From: a virus
IMG/VR virus record: IMGVR_UViG_3300027976_000081
Coordinates: 1-41,205 of that record
Direction: 5' to 3' (one strand)
Length of the DNA: 41,205 nucleotides
Positions within the stretch are counted from its first letter, which is position 1. Every line of letters begins with the position of its first letter. Both the position numbers and the translations under genes were made by a program. The notes under the pieces are model-generated. The model did no database searches and was not told the DNA's origin. It was given only the letters and a program-made list of their open reading frames with translations. Shown here in pieces: positions 1 to 6,271 of this stretch.

Positions 1-67
1 CCGTGTAGTAAAGATGTGGAGAAATAACGGATTAAAATGCTTACAAGTGGCAGAGGGGGATTTTTAA
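1..67 (+). CDS. 3' part of small membrane protein gene that spans the window ends
   Basis: This is the last 21 codons, plus one base of the preceding codon, of a gene that starts at 41090 at the other end of the window. Joining the last two bases (aa) to base 1 (c) gives an AAC codon, and the frame stays open to TAA at 65-67. The stop overlaps the ATG of the next gene (TAATG), the same coupling seen throughout this arm. The whole product would be 60 aa with a hydrophobic helix in its N-terminal half and a soluble tail. Function is unknown. The frame continuity is seen directly; circularity is inferred from it. Confidence 0.75.
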   Translation, partial: RVVKMWRNNGLKCLQVAEGDF

Positions 68-192
68 TGACTAATAATAAACCTCACGAGGACGAACCAA
101 GTGAGGTGACACCTAGTAATAATACACCAGTAGAACAATTCATACGAGCGATCCAGAATCCTGATATGGATGATATGTGGGATGAAGTATGA
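67..192 (+). CDS. Small acidic hypothetical protein, 41 aa
   Basis: This short acidic early-arm protein begins MTNNKPHEDE and ends DDMWDEV. The start lies in a TAATG overlap with the upstream gene, whose stop is at 65-67. The ribosome site is the GGGGGA-rich stretch just before it. The last codons overlap the next start (GTATGATG). Its final 18 bases (175-192) recur exactly at 470-487, the end of the gene at 296, so the two proteins share the C-terminus MWDEV. I recognise no family. A tail-shared tag or recent duplication is an inference. Confidence 0.65.
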   Translation: MTNNKPHEDEPSEVTPSNNTPVEQFIRAIQNPDMDDMWDEV

Positions 193-299
193 TGCGCCAT
201 AAAATACTAACAATTAAGCTCTGGAAACTTAAATATACATTTTGGGGTAAAGCACATTCACTTTATTCATGCGCTGAATGTAGAAAGAATTATAGATGA
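189..299 (+). CDS. Tiny CxxC protein, 36 aa
   Basis: The start is ATG at 189, or ATG at 192 giving 35 aa; the sequence reads ATGATG. It overlaps the previous stop, and its own TGA (297-299) overlaps the ATG at 296. The product is basic, with several aromatic and lysine residues, and carries a CAEC pair near its C-terminus (YSCAECRKNYR). That may be half of a zinc knuckle, because the next protein begins with a similar CQEC pair. Function is unknown. The tight ATGA overlaps on both sides are the main support for it being a real gene. Confidence 0.55.
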   Translation: MMRHKILTIKLWKLKYTFWGKAHSLYSCAECRKNYR

Positions 300-487
300 C
301 TAAAACAGCCTATAAAGTATATTGTCAAGAATGTGGGGATTCTTACGTCGAGTTTATGGTAGATGTAAAACCTTTAAAAGCTCTTGCCCGTAGTATTAGT
401 GAAGTAACAAACCTAATACATAGAGGTCATAACTATGGGATTGAAGTTATTGAGATAAGCAATTCGGAGATGTGGGATGAAGTATGA
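296..487 (+). CDS. Small CxxC protein, 63 aa
   Basis: The N-terminus (YKVYCQECGDSY) holds a CxxC pair, followed by a helical region and the C-terminus EMWDEV. The C-terminal 18 bases duplicate those of the gene ending at 192. The start overlaps the previous stop (ATGA) and the stop overlaps the next ATG at 484. It looks like a zinc-ribbon remnant or a small regulator of the kind common in phage early arms, but no partner or substrate can be named. Confidence 0.6.
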   Translation: MTKTAYKVYCQECGDSYVEFMVDVKPLKALARSISEVTNLIHRGHNYGIEVIEISNSEMWDEV

Positions 488-597
488 AACAGATTACCGT
501 AGTACGAGAACATGACTGTATCAGTCACTATTTAGCCAGAGTTAGAATAAATGGAAAATTGTTTTGGATGACAATTTTTAAGGAGGTATCAGAATGA
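484..597 (+). CDS. Small hypothetical protein, 37 aa
   Basis: It starts MKQITVVREH and ends FKEVSE. The start overlaps the preceding stop and the TGA at 595-597 overlaps the next ATG at 594. The sequence AAGGAGG inside its last codons supplies the ribosome binding site for the next gene. The composition suggests a compact beta-rich peptide (alternating hydrophobic residues, one Cys, one Trp). No family is recognised. Confidence 0.6.
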   Translation: MKQITVVREHDCISHYLARVRINGKLFWMTIFKEVSE

Positions 598-998
598 CTA
601 ACAAAAAGATATTAGAGAAAGCTATTCAGAAAGCGATAGCTGGTGGGTGGGATGTTTTTAGTACCGAGAATCACCAAATAGACGTCGTGCTGATAACACT
701 GGACATGCTAGATGACCCAGAAAACTATCACAATGAGGCACCACACTCAGGGTTAACTGTGTATATCCGACGAAACGGGTACTACGCTCCAGACGAGATT
801 ATCTTCAATCACGAGTTTGCTAAGGCTCTGTGGTCAACACGAGAAATGTGGACTGACGAAAGACTTTCATTAAACAAGCAGACTTGCGAATATAAGACTG
901 CAATATTAAGCAACAACAAATCATGGCAATTTCACCTACAAATGATGGTAGTAGCACTAGACCCTATTAAATACTTAGGAGAACACTTAGATGATTAG
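594..998 (+). CDS. Hypothetical phage protein, 134 aa
   Basis: This is a well supported gene. A strong AAGGAGG site sits about 7 nt upstream, inside the previous gene, and the ATG lies in an ATGA overlap. The N-terminal pattern (KKILEKAIQKAIAGGWDV) is a helix followed by a glycine turn, resembling the start of many short phage proteins. The middle contains a probable beta segment (GLTVYIRRNGYYAPDEII) and a Trp-rich helix. It ends the operon segment before the promoter at 1002. No enzymatic motif is visible, and a role in early takeover or DNA metabolism is only guessed from position. Confidence 0.75.
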   Translation: MTNKKILEKAIQKAIAGGWDVFSTENHQIDVVLITLDMLDDPENYHNEAPHSGLTVYIRRNGYYAPDEIIFNHEFAKALWSTREMWTDERLSLNKQTCEYKTAILSNNKSWQFHLQMMVVALDPIKYLGEHLDD

Positions 999-1001
999 AA
1001 C

Positions 1002-1030
1002 TTGACAACTGCCCTATGGTTTGCTACTAT
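1002..1030 (+). promoter_or_regulatory. Early sigma70-type promoter P1 (conserved-spacer family)
   Basis: The -35 TTGACA (1002-1007), a 17-nt spacer and the -10 TACTAT (1025-1030) are seen directly, with a TG one base before the -10 (extended -10). The spacer shares its core CCTATGGTTTG with the promoters at 33892 and 40017 and largely with the one at 4825. It drives the nuclease/SSB/RusA cluster. The TACTAT is followed by AGGGG. Confidence 0.85.
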
Positions 1031-1059
1031 AGGGGTATTAAAGAAGTAAGGAGCTTTAC

Positions 1060-1137
1060 ATGGAATTTGCATTCGCCGTAATAGTCGGGCTATTGGCACT
1101 CGGCGCAATATTATTAGCGTTATTTATTGAAACTTAA
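1060..1137 (+). CDS. Tiny single-helix membrane peptide, 25 aa
   Basis: ATG at 1060 follows an AAGGAG site 6-8 nt upstream and is the first frame after promoter P1. The product (MEFAFAVIVGLLALGAILLA then LFIET) is almost entirely one hydrophobic helix with an acidic end. The stop is followed at once by the AAAGGAGG site of the nuclease gene. It is too short for family assignment. Small membrane toxins, holin-like modulators and superinfection-exclusion peptides all look like this. Its good ribosome site and first position suggest it is expressed. Confidence 0.6.
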   Translation: MEFAFAVIVGLLALGAILLALFIET

Positions 1138-1148
1138 AGGAGGAATTG

Positions 1149-2306
1149 ATGGCATTTCGCGATATAACCAAGGTTCTATATTCAGGGAAAATTAAGTTAG
1201 ATTATAAGGACAAAGCGCACAGATACTATGTTCGAACTCGTGTGGACTTTGACCTACCAGAAGATGATCCAAAAGCCTGGAGTAAGATTATTTACCCTAA
1301 AGGTACTACTACACTCCTAGGCGACACATTAGAGAAAAAAGGTTTGATGACATGGCCACTTGGTTTAGCAATACGGGAACTCTTTGGGTTCTACGACTTC
1401 AAAACTGATGATGGTAAGCAGATGACAGGATTCTCCAAGGGTGTCGGTACTCTGTGGGATAATGGAATCACCAAAACACTAGATAAGGATAATCTACTGC
1501 CAATCGTTAAGTCAGCTAATACAGCATGGCAACGTAAGCAGAAGCAAGGTGCTGATATAGGTTCTGCAGTGCATGATGCTATTGAGCATTATGTTCTAGC
1601 CCACACCAACAACCCAAGCCTAAAAGACATACCATCATTATTTGACATCAAAGGGCAGTATCTATGGGGCATTAAGGAATCATTCCCAGATTCAAACTCT
1701 GAAGAATTTACTAAAGCAATGGATGCTCTCGACGAAGAAGTAGAGATGGCCGAGAAGGCATTCGAACAGTTTGTTCTCTGGTGGGATACTACTAAGCCAG
1801 TTCTGTATGGCGCTGAGGACTTACTATATTCAGAAGTACACAATGTTTGTGGAACTTATGATGGTGATCTTGGAATACGCAGAGAGCATCACCCAATGTA
1901 TGAGGCTGCTGGGGAATCTGATACTGAGAACTCTGAAATAGAGTGGAACCCTATTTTTGGAGTGATAGCCACCAAGGAAATTATCCGTGTTACAGCAGAC
2001 TGGAAGACAAGCAAAGCTAGCTCCAGCAAGGACGCAGCTTCCCCAGAAGGCGTGTACTACAGCTATTTCATACAGTTAGCCATTTACGAGCTAATGCGCC
2101 GCGAGATGGGCTTTCCTCATGCCGACGACCTATTGACTGTATCGGCCAGGAAAGACGGAGGATTTTCACTTATATATGCCAGTGAGCTTGGATTAACAGT
2201 CCAGGATTGTATCGACTGGGCCATAGCGGTAATTACATGTTACCGATTCATGGACAAAACTAAAAAAGGTTTGCTAGCGCACGCCGAGCCAAAGGAGGCA
2301 AAATAA
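1149..2306 (+). CDS. PD-(D/E)XK exonuclease, Cas4/RecB-like
   Basis: The start is ATG 1149, just after AAAGGAGGAATTG, giving 385 aa. The motifs fit the RecB/Cas4-type nuclease fold in order: GSAVHD near residue 138-143, GTYDGD near 235-240, the D-x-K strand TADWKT near 282-287, and the helix FIQLAIYELM near 307-316 carrying the Gln-x3-Tyr type signature. Such phage nucleases resect or degrade DNA ends in recombination and host DNA breakdown. It is followed by an SSB-like gene (shared A at 2306) and, further on, a RusA resolvase, so a recombination/repair cassette is likely. No CxxC cluster for a Cas4 iron-sulphur centre is obvious. The fold call is firm; the exact substrate is inferred. Confidence 0.8.
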   Translation: MAFRDITKVLYSGKIKLDYKDKAHRYYVRTRVDFDLPEDDPKAWSKIIYPKGTTTLLGDTLEKKGLMTWPLGLAIRELFGFYDFKTDDGKQMTGFSKGVGTLWDNGITKTLDKDNLLPIVKSANTAWQRKQKQGADIGSAVHDAIEHYVLAHTNNPSLKDIPSLFDIKGQYLWGIKESFPDSNSEEFTKAMDALDEEVEMAEKAFEQFVLWWDTTKPVLYGAEDLLYSEVHNVCGTYDGDLGIRREHHPMYEAAGESDTENSEIEWNPIFGVIATKEIIRVTADWKTSKASSSKDAASPEGVYYSYFIQLAIYELMRREMGFPHADDLLTVSARKDGGFSLIYASELGLTVQDCIDWAIAVITCYRFMDKTKKGLLAHAEPKEAK

Positions 2307-2953
2307 TGTCAATAAAACCAATTCGTGCTAAGGCAGGAGAGAACCAAGAGTTCGAACAGATACCAGCTGGAGTATATCTAGCTCGTTGTTACAAGATGGT
2401 TGATATCGGTACTCAACAAACTCATTCTGCAAAGTTTGGAGATAAAGAAGTACGCCAAGTGATCCTGTCATGGGAATTACTACAAGATGATGATGGCAAA
2501 GCAGTATCTATGGCTGATGGCGAAAGAGTATTCTCTGTCAGCAAGAAGTATACGCTTTCAATGAATAAGAAATCTAACATGCGTAAGGATCTTGATTCTT
2601 GGCGCGGTGTTCCATTCACTGATGCAGAAGCTAATGACTTCGATATTACTAAGCTACTAGGACAGTTCTGTAAGCTCCAGGTAGTGCACAGTACTACTGG
2701 TGATAAGACGTATTCTAATGTTGCTACGCTTATGAACACCAAGAAGAAGGTAGATGGTGTTAATGATATTGTAGGATTCTCTATAGAGGAACCAGACATG
2801 GAAGTGTTTAACGCATTACCAGGATGGCTCCAGACTAAGATCCGTGAGTCAAACGAATGGACAGATGATGCAGAAGTAGACGAAGAATCTGATGGTTCAG
2901 CAGTTGAGAGCGCTGAGCAAGAAGAAATAGACGTTAGCGGATTGCCGTTTTAA
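2306..2953 (+). CDS. Single-stranded DNA-binding protein candidate
   Basis: The product is 215 aa. The first about 165 residues look like a beta-rich OB-type core (for example PAGVYLARCYKMVDIGT and VRQVILSWELL). This is followed by a long acidic, low-complexity tail (residues about 185-212) ending DVSGLPF. An acidic tail ending in a short hydrophobic tip with Pro-Phe is the hallmark of bacterial and phage SSBs, used to recruit replication and repair partners. The start overlaps the nuclease stop (TAATG at 2304-2308). Phage families of this type are often annotated only as conserved hypothetical or DUF669-like. The role is strongly suggested but not proven. Confidence 0.65.
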   Translation: MSIKPIRAKAGENQEFEQIPAGVYLARCYKMVDIGTQQTHSAKFGDKEVRQVILSWELLQDDDGKAVSMADGERVFSVSKKYTLSMNKKSNMRKDLDSWRGVPFTDAEANDFDITKLLGQFCKLQVVHSTTGDKTYSNVATLMNTKKKVDGVNDIVGFSIEEPDMEVFNALPGWLQTKIRESNEWTDDAEVDEESDGSAVESAEQEEIDVSGLPF

Positions 2954-2982
2954 AGTGTGGTTGAGTTTAAGGAAGGTGTTAA

Positions 2983-3180
2983 ATGTTGACATTTAAATCA
3001 ATCTCCATTATGGAGTTCAGTGATGAAGAATCTTTAGAGGTATTTGTGAGAATTTTACCTCTAAAGGCTCATCAGCAGATCGCTCTGTTAGAGCGTAAAA
3101 CTGTTGAAGACGATGACAAAGTACAAGTAACTGGTTGCAAAAAAGTAACCCATACGTTCTCCATAGAAGGGGAAGAATAG
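2983..3180 (+). CDS. Hypothetical protein, 65 aa
   Basis: ATG follows AAGGAAGGTGTTAA, a good ribosome site, 29 nt after the SSB-like stop. The product is a small beta/alpha protein with an acidic end (SIEGEE). Position between the SSB-like and RusA genes suggests a DNA-metabolism accessory. No motif is recognised. The stop TAG at 3178-3180 is directly followed by the GTG start of the next gene. Confidence 0.65.
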   Translation: MLTFKSISIMEFSDEESLEVFVRILPLKAHQQIALLERKTVEDDDKVQVTGCKKVTHTFSIEGEE

Positions 3181-3540
3181 GTGAAAACCTTACTATTAAA
3201 AGCTAGCCTGACTCGCATGGGTAGGATTAAAGATGGTTCAGTCAATCTTTCATTCAACACCATGGAGGAAATTGATTCTGACAGTTTTAAACTGATGGAT
3301 GAGTATTTTAGGCAAGATGGTTGGCTGGCATTTCAAATGAATGAATATGATGGGTCTGAAGTCCCCAAAGAGAATGCACAGGTGGAGGGGAGTAAGAGCC
3401 CCTCCACGTACCTTAGAATTTGCTTATTCGCTAAGCACATGGCCTCTGGTGGTACTAAAGATAACTTCCCAATATACTATAATAAAATCATGGCTGGGTT
3501 CGCGAAAGCAGTCAATGATACATATCCAGGAGAAAATTAG
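3181..3540 (+). CDS. Hypothetical protein, 119 aa (GTG start)
   Basis: The frame starts with GTG immediately after the previous TAG. The purine-rich GAAGGGGAAGAA upstream serves as ribosome site. The N-terminal half has a beta pattern (LLLKASLTRMGRIKDGSVNL) resembling small OB-like or modulator proteins. The second half includes SPSTYLRICLFAKHMA. The stop at 3538-3540 shares its last base with the next GTG. It sits in the recombination cassette, and function is unknown. Confidence 0.65.
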   Translation: MKTLLLKASLTRMGRIKDGSVNLSFNTMEEIDSDSFKLMDEYFRQDGWLAFQMNEYDGSEVPKENAQVEGSKSPSTYLRICLFAKHMASGGTKDNFPIYYNKIMAGFAKAVNDTYPGEN

Positions 3541-3848
3541 TGCAGAAAAAATTTGATAAACTTGGGAGAAAGATCCCTGTATTTGACCGATCAGCAGCCG
3601 CTGTGAAAGCTAATAAAACGAGTAAGGAGAAGTATGGACCTGACCATCATAAGAGGATTGGTGCTATTGGCGGTAGTCATAGTACTAGGGGTTATTTTGG
3701 TAGCCTTAAAGATCAGGGCAAAACCGAAGAACTTAAAACTATTGCGAAAAATGCTGCGGCTGAAAGTGCGAAAACCCGTTCGGCTAAAGGATATAAAAAT
3801 CCCCTCAAGAAAGAACAGGGCAATACACCCCTTTCTGGAGGAGTCTAA
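3540..3848 (+). CDS. Basic hypothetical protein, 102 aa (GTG start)
   Basis: The GTG start overlaps the upstream stop, with GGAG 7-8 nt before it. The product is Lys/Arg/Gly rich with a glycine-rich centre (GAIGGSHSTRGYFGSL) and no hydrophobic core, consistent with a nucleic-acid-binding or disordered protein. The stop overlaps the ATG of the HNH gene at 3848. A second frame (3634-3978) with a good ribosome site lies inside it and is listed separately. Confidence 0.6.
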   Translation: MQKKFDKLGRKIPVFDRSAAAVKANKTSKEKYGPDHHKRIGAIGGSHSTRGYFGSLKDQGKTEELKTIAKNAAAESAKTRSAKGYKNPLKKEQGNTPLSGGV

Positions 3849-3978
3849 TGTTAAAAAGAGGTGGGCTCATAAAGTCAAAGCCAATAAAGAAACAAGGTCC
3901 AAAGGCAATGGAATGGAAAAAGTTTCGAAACGAACAGTTCCAAAAGGACTGCGACGAAGAAGGACTGATAAGGTGTGA
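3634..3978 (+). CDS. Candidate nested out-of-frame membrane protein, 114 aa
   Basis: This open frame lies inside the genes at 3540 and 3848. It has features uncommon in shadow frames: an AAGGAG site 5 nt before the ATG, and an N-terminus (IIRGLVLLAVVIVLGVILVA) that is a clean transmembrane helix followed by a very basic tail. Nested membrane proteins are known in phages, for example Rz1 within Rz. The basic tail could be an artefact of the Lys-rich host frame. Treat it as a hypothesis; the two enclosing genes are better supported. Confidence 0.25.
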   Translation: MDLTIIRGLVLLAVVIVLGVILVALKIRAKPKNLKLLRKMLRLKVRKPVRLKDIKIPSRKNRAIHPFLEESNVKKRWAHKVKANKETRSKGNGMEKVSKRTVPKGLRRRRTDKV

Positions 3979-4129
3979 AGATACTAAAGTTGGTCTTATT
4001 CATTGTGGTGTTGCGAATACTAATCCAGATCTTCATCACCTAGAGGGTAGAGACGGTAAGTTGATGTTCGATAGGAGTAAAATGGTTTGGTTAAGGAGAT
4101 CTTGTCATGAAGCTGTCCATAATAGGTAA
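3848..4129 (+). CDS. HNH-type endonuclease, small
   Basis: The product is 93 aa: a basic N-terminus, then C43 and C53, the HH pair at 63-64 (DLHHLEGRDG), and C86-H87 with H91 (SCHEAVHNR). This is the order of a zinc-bound HNH (beta-beta-alpha) nuclease. The Asn normally found between the HH and CH motifs is not evident (the region reads RSKMVWLRRS), so activity may be altered. Overlap with the preceding stop and with the RusA start (4107) places it in the recombination cassette. Phage HNH proteins act in DNA processing or as homing enzymes, and being compact and inside the operon it looks like a resident gene. Confidence 0.7.
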   Translation: MLKRGGLIKSKPIKKQGPKAMEWKKFRNEQFQKDCDEEGLIRCEDTKVGLIHCGVANTNPDLHHLEGRDGKLMFDRSKMVWLRRSCHEAVHNR

Positions 4130-4481
4130 TGTGCCGAGCTTGAAGAACCGTAAAATTATTTCTATGAACCGAGCTACAGGTAGACCATTTCTAAGGAGTG
4201 CACCAGCAGTAAAGCAGTGGCAAGCGGAGGCAGAAGAACAGCTTCGTAAGCAATTTAAAGGGCTAAAGGTTGCTGATTACCCCATCAGCATAGCTGTCTC
4301 TATCTATTATGGAAACCTTAGAAGACACGATTTAGACAATTCATTAGCTACAATCATGGATGCACTTGTTGCGGCAGAAATTATAGAAGACGATAATATA
4401 AATAATGTAGATTCAATAAGTATCAGCTATGGTGGTTATGATAAAGAAAACCCCAGAGCAGAAATATTTTTGGATGATTAA
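4107..4481 (+). CDS. rusA: RusA-like Holliday junction resolvase
   Basis: The product is 124 aa, the normal RusA length. The N-terminus (IIGNVPSLKNRK) matches the family opening. The catalytic acid cluster is visible as RRHDLDN near residues 72-78, followed by DAL near 85-87 and IIEDDN near 92-97. RusA dimers cut four-way junctions in recombination and resolve branched replication DNA before packaging. The gene overlaps the HNH gene by 23 nt. An AAGGAG site lies a few bases upstream inside that gene (GGTTAAGGAGATC). The family call is confident. Confidence 0.9.
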   Translation: MKLSIIGNVPSLKNRKIISMNRATGRPFLRSAPAVKQWQAEAEEQLRKQFKGLKVADYPISIAVSIYYGNLRRHDLDNSLATIMDALVAAEIIEDDNINNVDSISISYGGYDKENPRAEIFLDD

Positions 4482-4491
4482 GGAGATAAAT

Positions 4492-4821
4492 ATGAGTGAA
4501 GATATAGATAAAATTAAAGAAGCAAAGATACCAACTAGACGAGCTAAAATGTTGATGGTGAACCCAGTAGATTTTATGTTCTTGTTTACTAAGGGGTTGA
4601 AGTGGCGAAAGAATACTTCATTGGTATCTGGCATCCCCGAAGATGCTGAGCTACTCACAATAGCTGCTGAGCCAGTTCGTGGAGGTATTATGTTAGTAGT
4701 TAAGTCAGCTAGTTACCCTGAGATACCTATAAGTCAAATGCCACCTATAGAACTTGTAGAGATCCAGACAGGTGTGACTGGAGCTACTAAGAAAAAGGTA
4801 GTTAGGAAGAAACGAAAATAG
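4492..4821 (+). CDS. Hypothetical protein, 109 aa
   Basis: I chose ATG 4492 (MSEDIDKIKE) because AAGGAGATAAAT precedes it; upstream in-frame codons lack a site and lie in the RusA gene. The middle (NPVDFMFLFTKGLKWRKNTS) and a Pro-rich segment (PEIPISQMPPIELVE) look like a small alpha/beta domain. The C-terminus is very basic (KKKVVRKKRK). It is the last gene before promoter P2. Unknown function; a DNA-associated role is plausible from the tail. Confidence 0.7.
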   Translation: MSEDIDKIKEAKIPTRRAKMLMVNPVDFMFLFTKGLKWRKNTSLVSGIPEDAELLTIAAEPVRGGIMLVVKSASYPEIPISQMPPIELVEIQTGVTGATKKKVVRKKRK

Positions 4822-4824
4822 GTG

Positions 4825-4853
4825 TTGACACATGGCTTATGGTGTGCTAGAAT
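4825..4853 (+). promoter_or_regulatory. Early sigma70-type promoter P2 (lysis pair)
   Basis: TTGACA (4825-4830), a 17-nt spacer and TAGAAT (4848-4853) are seen directly. The spacer holds CTTATGGTGTG, matching the other three promoters of the family at most positions. It sits directly upstream of the holin-like and SLT genes, so this lysis pair can be transcribed on its own. Confidence 0.8.
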
Positions 4854-4883
4854 GGTCTAGTAATCAATTAGAAGGGATTAACA

Positions 4884-5102
4884 ATGAAAAACAATAAAAC
4901 AACTGAGCCAAAAGCTCCTAAACAGTCAAAAAATATTAAAGCATCGATACTAGGACTTATGAGCTTAGTAGTAGCGTTAGCTGAGATAGCAGGAACATAT
5001 GTTTTTGTTACTCAAGATAACCAGATATTACTACCAATAGCAGTAGTTCTTGGTCTTGACGCAGCACAACGTCTAGCACGTGCATTTACAAAAGTGGTAT
5101 AA
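4884..5102 (+). CDS. Holin-like small membrane protein, 72 aa
   Basis: It starts after AGAAGGGATTAAC. A basic, soluble N-terminus of about 20 residues is followed by two hydrophobic segments (ILGLMSLVVALAEIAGTYVF and ILLPIAVVLGLDAAQ) separated by a short polar turn, and a basic end. Size, topology and position directly before a murein hydrolase fit a class II holin or phage membrane pore. The TATAAT-like string at its stop (5099-5104) may be incidental. Holins are recognised by layout rather than sequence, so the call is contextual. Confidence 0.6.
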   Translation: MKNNKTTEPKAPKQSKNIKASILGLMSLVVALAEIAGTYVFVTQDNQILLPIAVVLGLDAAQRLARAFTKVV

Positions 5103-5165
5103 TTTACTCGTAACTAATAAAGGAGTTTACATACCGCTCTCTGTAGACCGAGCAATTAACATCTT

Positions 5166-5819
5166 ATGAAAAAAAGAATACTTACAACCGCTATCGTTGC
5201 GTTGCTTATAGCAATAACAATGGCAGGGTTACGACATATAGACGTATTGAACGATGGAATTAAACTAAAGCAAATAGAAATTAAAGATAATAGTTCGCAG
5301 TTACGTTTGTTAGACAGCAAGTATCAGAAATTAAATGATGACTTGTTAAAGAAAGACGCTGATAAGGCAGAGCTAGAAAAGCGACTCCAAGACTTACAGA
5401 AAGAACGTGAGAAGCTACAAGCTGACCTACAAGCTAAGAGAGAGCAGAAAGCTAAAGATATAGCAGTTAAGGCTCAACAAGCTCTTACTGCTCCTGTACG
5501 GACGCAGACAGCCTATGCTTCTGGCGGTAGCTGTGCTGAATGGATGGCTCAGGCTGGTATACCTGCAACTACTGCTACTAATAAGTTAATCCTTAAAGAG
5601 AGTAATTGTAGACCACACGCAGTCAATCCAACCTCGGGTGCTTGTGGCATCGCCCAGGCATATCCTTGCGCCAAGATGAAGTGTCCATTAAATGATTCTG
5701 GTGCAGTATGCCAATTACAATGGATGAATACTTACATCGTAAGCAGATATGGATCGTGGGATAACGCTTTGTCTGCATGGTACTCAAGATGCGGTAGTCC
5801 ACAAGGATGCTGGTATTAG
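5166..5819 (+). CDS. Signal-anchored SLT-type murein hydrolase
   Basis: The product is 217 aa. Residues 5-21 are a signal anchor (ILTTAIVALLIAITMAG). Residues about 35-105 form a charged coiled coil (EKRLQDLQKEREKLQ). Residues about 118-217 resemble a lytic-transglycosylase-like domain: LILKESNCRP with catalytic Glu candidate E145, AVNPTSGACGIAQ, and a C-terminal WDNALSAWYSRCG. Eight cysteines in the last 100 residues suggest disulphides outside the membrane. Known relatives are secreted SLT proteins of Gram-positive bacteria and, from memory, Saccharibacteria. It may act as a signal-arrest endolysin with the gene at 4884. The ribosome site is weak: AAGGAG lies about 43 nt upstream, so ATG 5166 is the only sensible start but translation may be unusual. 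Confidence 0.75.
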   Translation: MKKRILTTAIVALLIAITMAGLRHIDVLNDGIKLKQIEIKDNSSQLRLLDSKYQKLNDDLLKKDADKAELEKRLQDLQKEREKLQADLQAKREQKAKDIAVKAQQALTAPVRTQTAYASGGSCAEWMAQAGIPATTATNKLILKESNCRPHAVNPTSGACGIAQAYPCAKMKCPLNDSGAVCQLQWMNTYIVSRYGSWDNALSAWYSRCGSPQGCWY

Positions 5820-6053
5820 TATATAATGGGATAGTTGAGTACTTTGCGAGACTACTCAACTACCTTATTCGGCTCCTTTAAGCAAACTTTTTGCTTGCCG
5901 TGGGGGAGTCGATAGGTGTAGCTGGTGCACACCGAAGCGTTGCACATCACTATGCTACTAGGCTAGTTCATAGTCGAACGTATAAATAAGCCGTCCCTCC
6001 CAGCCCTCCATTTAATGTTATAATTAGATCAAACAAAAATGTTCACAAAATTG
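5820..6053. other. Non-coding region after the lysis pair, structured
   Basis: No gene is visible here. A perfect 10-bp stem (5832-5841 with 5853-5862, 11-nt loop) follows the hydrolase stop, then a 7-bp stem AAGCAAA/TTTGCTT around 5880-5896. Further G- and C-rich stretches lead to the terminator at 6054. A TATAAT at 6019-6024 lacks a -35. The stretch could be a structured 3' UTR or a small RNA ending at the terminator. I found no tRNA or known RNA family. Confidence 0.4.
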
Positions 6054-6082
6054 AAGAACCCCGCAATGTGGGTTCTTTTTTT
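6054..6082 (+). terminator. Rho-independent terminator for the rightward arm
   Basis: Stem AAGAACCC (6054-6061) pairs with GGGTTCTT (6070-6077) around an 8-nt loop, and the T-run extends to 6082. It lies about 235 nt after the SLT gene and faces the rightward transcripts. Confidence 0.9.
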
Positions 6083-6250
6083 GTATTAGCTGGCCGCCAC
6101 GCTTTTTTATTTTACGTCTAAAAGACAAGTACTGACAGAATTAGGTGAAGGGTAATTAAACCAAGGTTCGAAGCCATTGCGCTTATGACTTTTATTATAC
6201 ACTAATTACACCAGCCTGGTTCTGTACTGTAGTAGCTTAAAAATGTAAAC

Positions 6251-6271
6251 AAAAACCACCCCGAAGGGTGG
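6251..6271 (-). terminator. Rho-independent terminator for the leftward late block
   Basis: Read on the minus strand, CCACCC-TTCG-GGGTGG forms a 6-bp stem with a stable TTCG loop followed by TTTTTGTTT. It lies about 105 nt past the last leftward gene (stop at 6376). A second inverted repeat, ATATTGTGG/CCACAATAT (6303-6311 with 6335-6343), lies between. The stretch 6083-6250 shows no gene; a GGTTCGAAGCC string at about 6171 is a near-palindrome, not a tRNA arm. Confidence 0.9.

Noticed and set aside
1589-1843. Minus-strand 84-codon frame inside the nuclease gene
   Set aside because: Antisense shadow of a gene with clear nuclease motifs; no start signals.
4429-4491. Upstream start extending the 109-aa protein into the rusA gene
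   Set aside because: No ribosome site precedes it, while AAGGAGATAAAT stands right before ATG 4492.
5895-5990. A GGGGAGTCGATAGG-type opening that hints at tmRNA
   Set aside because: No tag reading frame, no tRNA-like acceptor pairing and no CCA end were found; only the first bases recall tmRNA.
6160-6185. A GGTTCGAAGCC string resembling a tRNA T-arm
   Set aside because: The flanks do not pair as a 5-bp T stem, and no acceptor, D or anticodon arm can be drawn on either strand; the string is simply near-palindromic.
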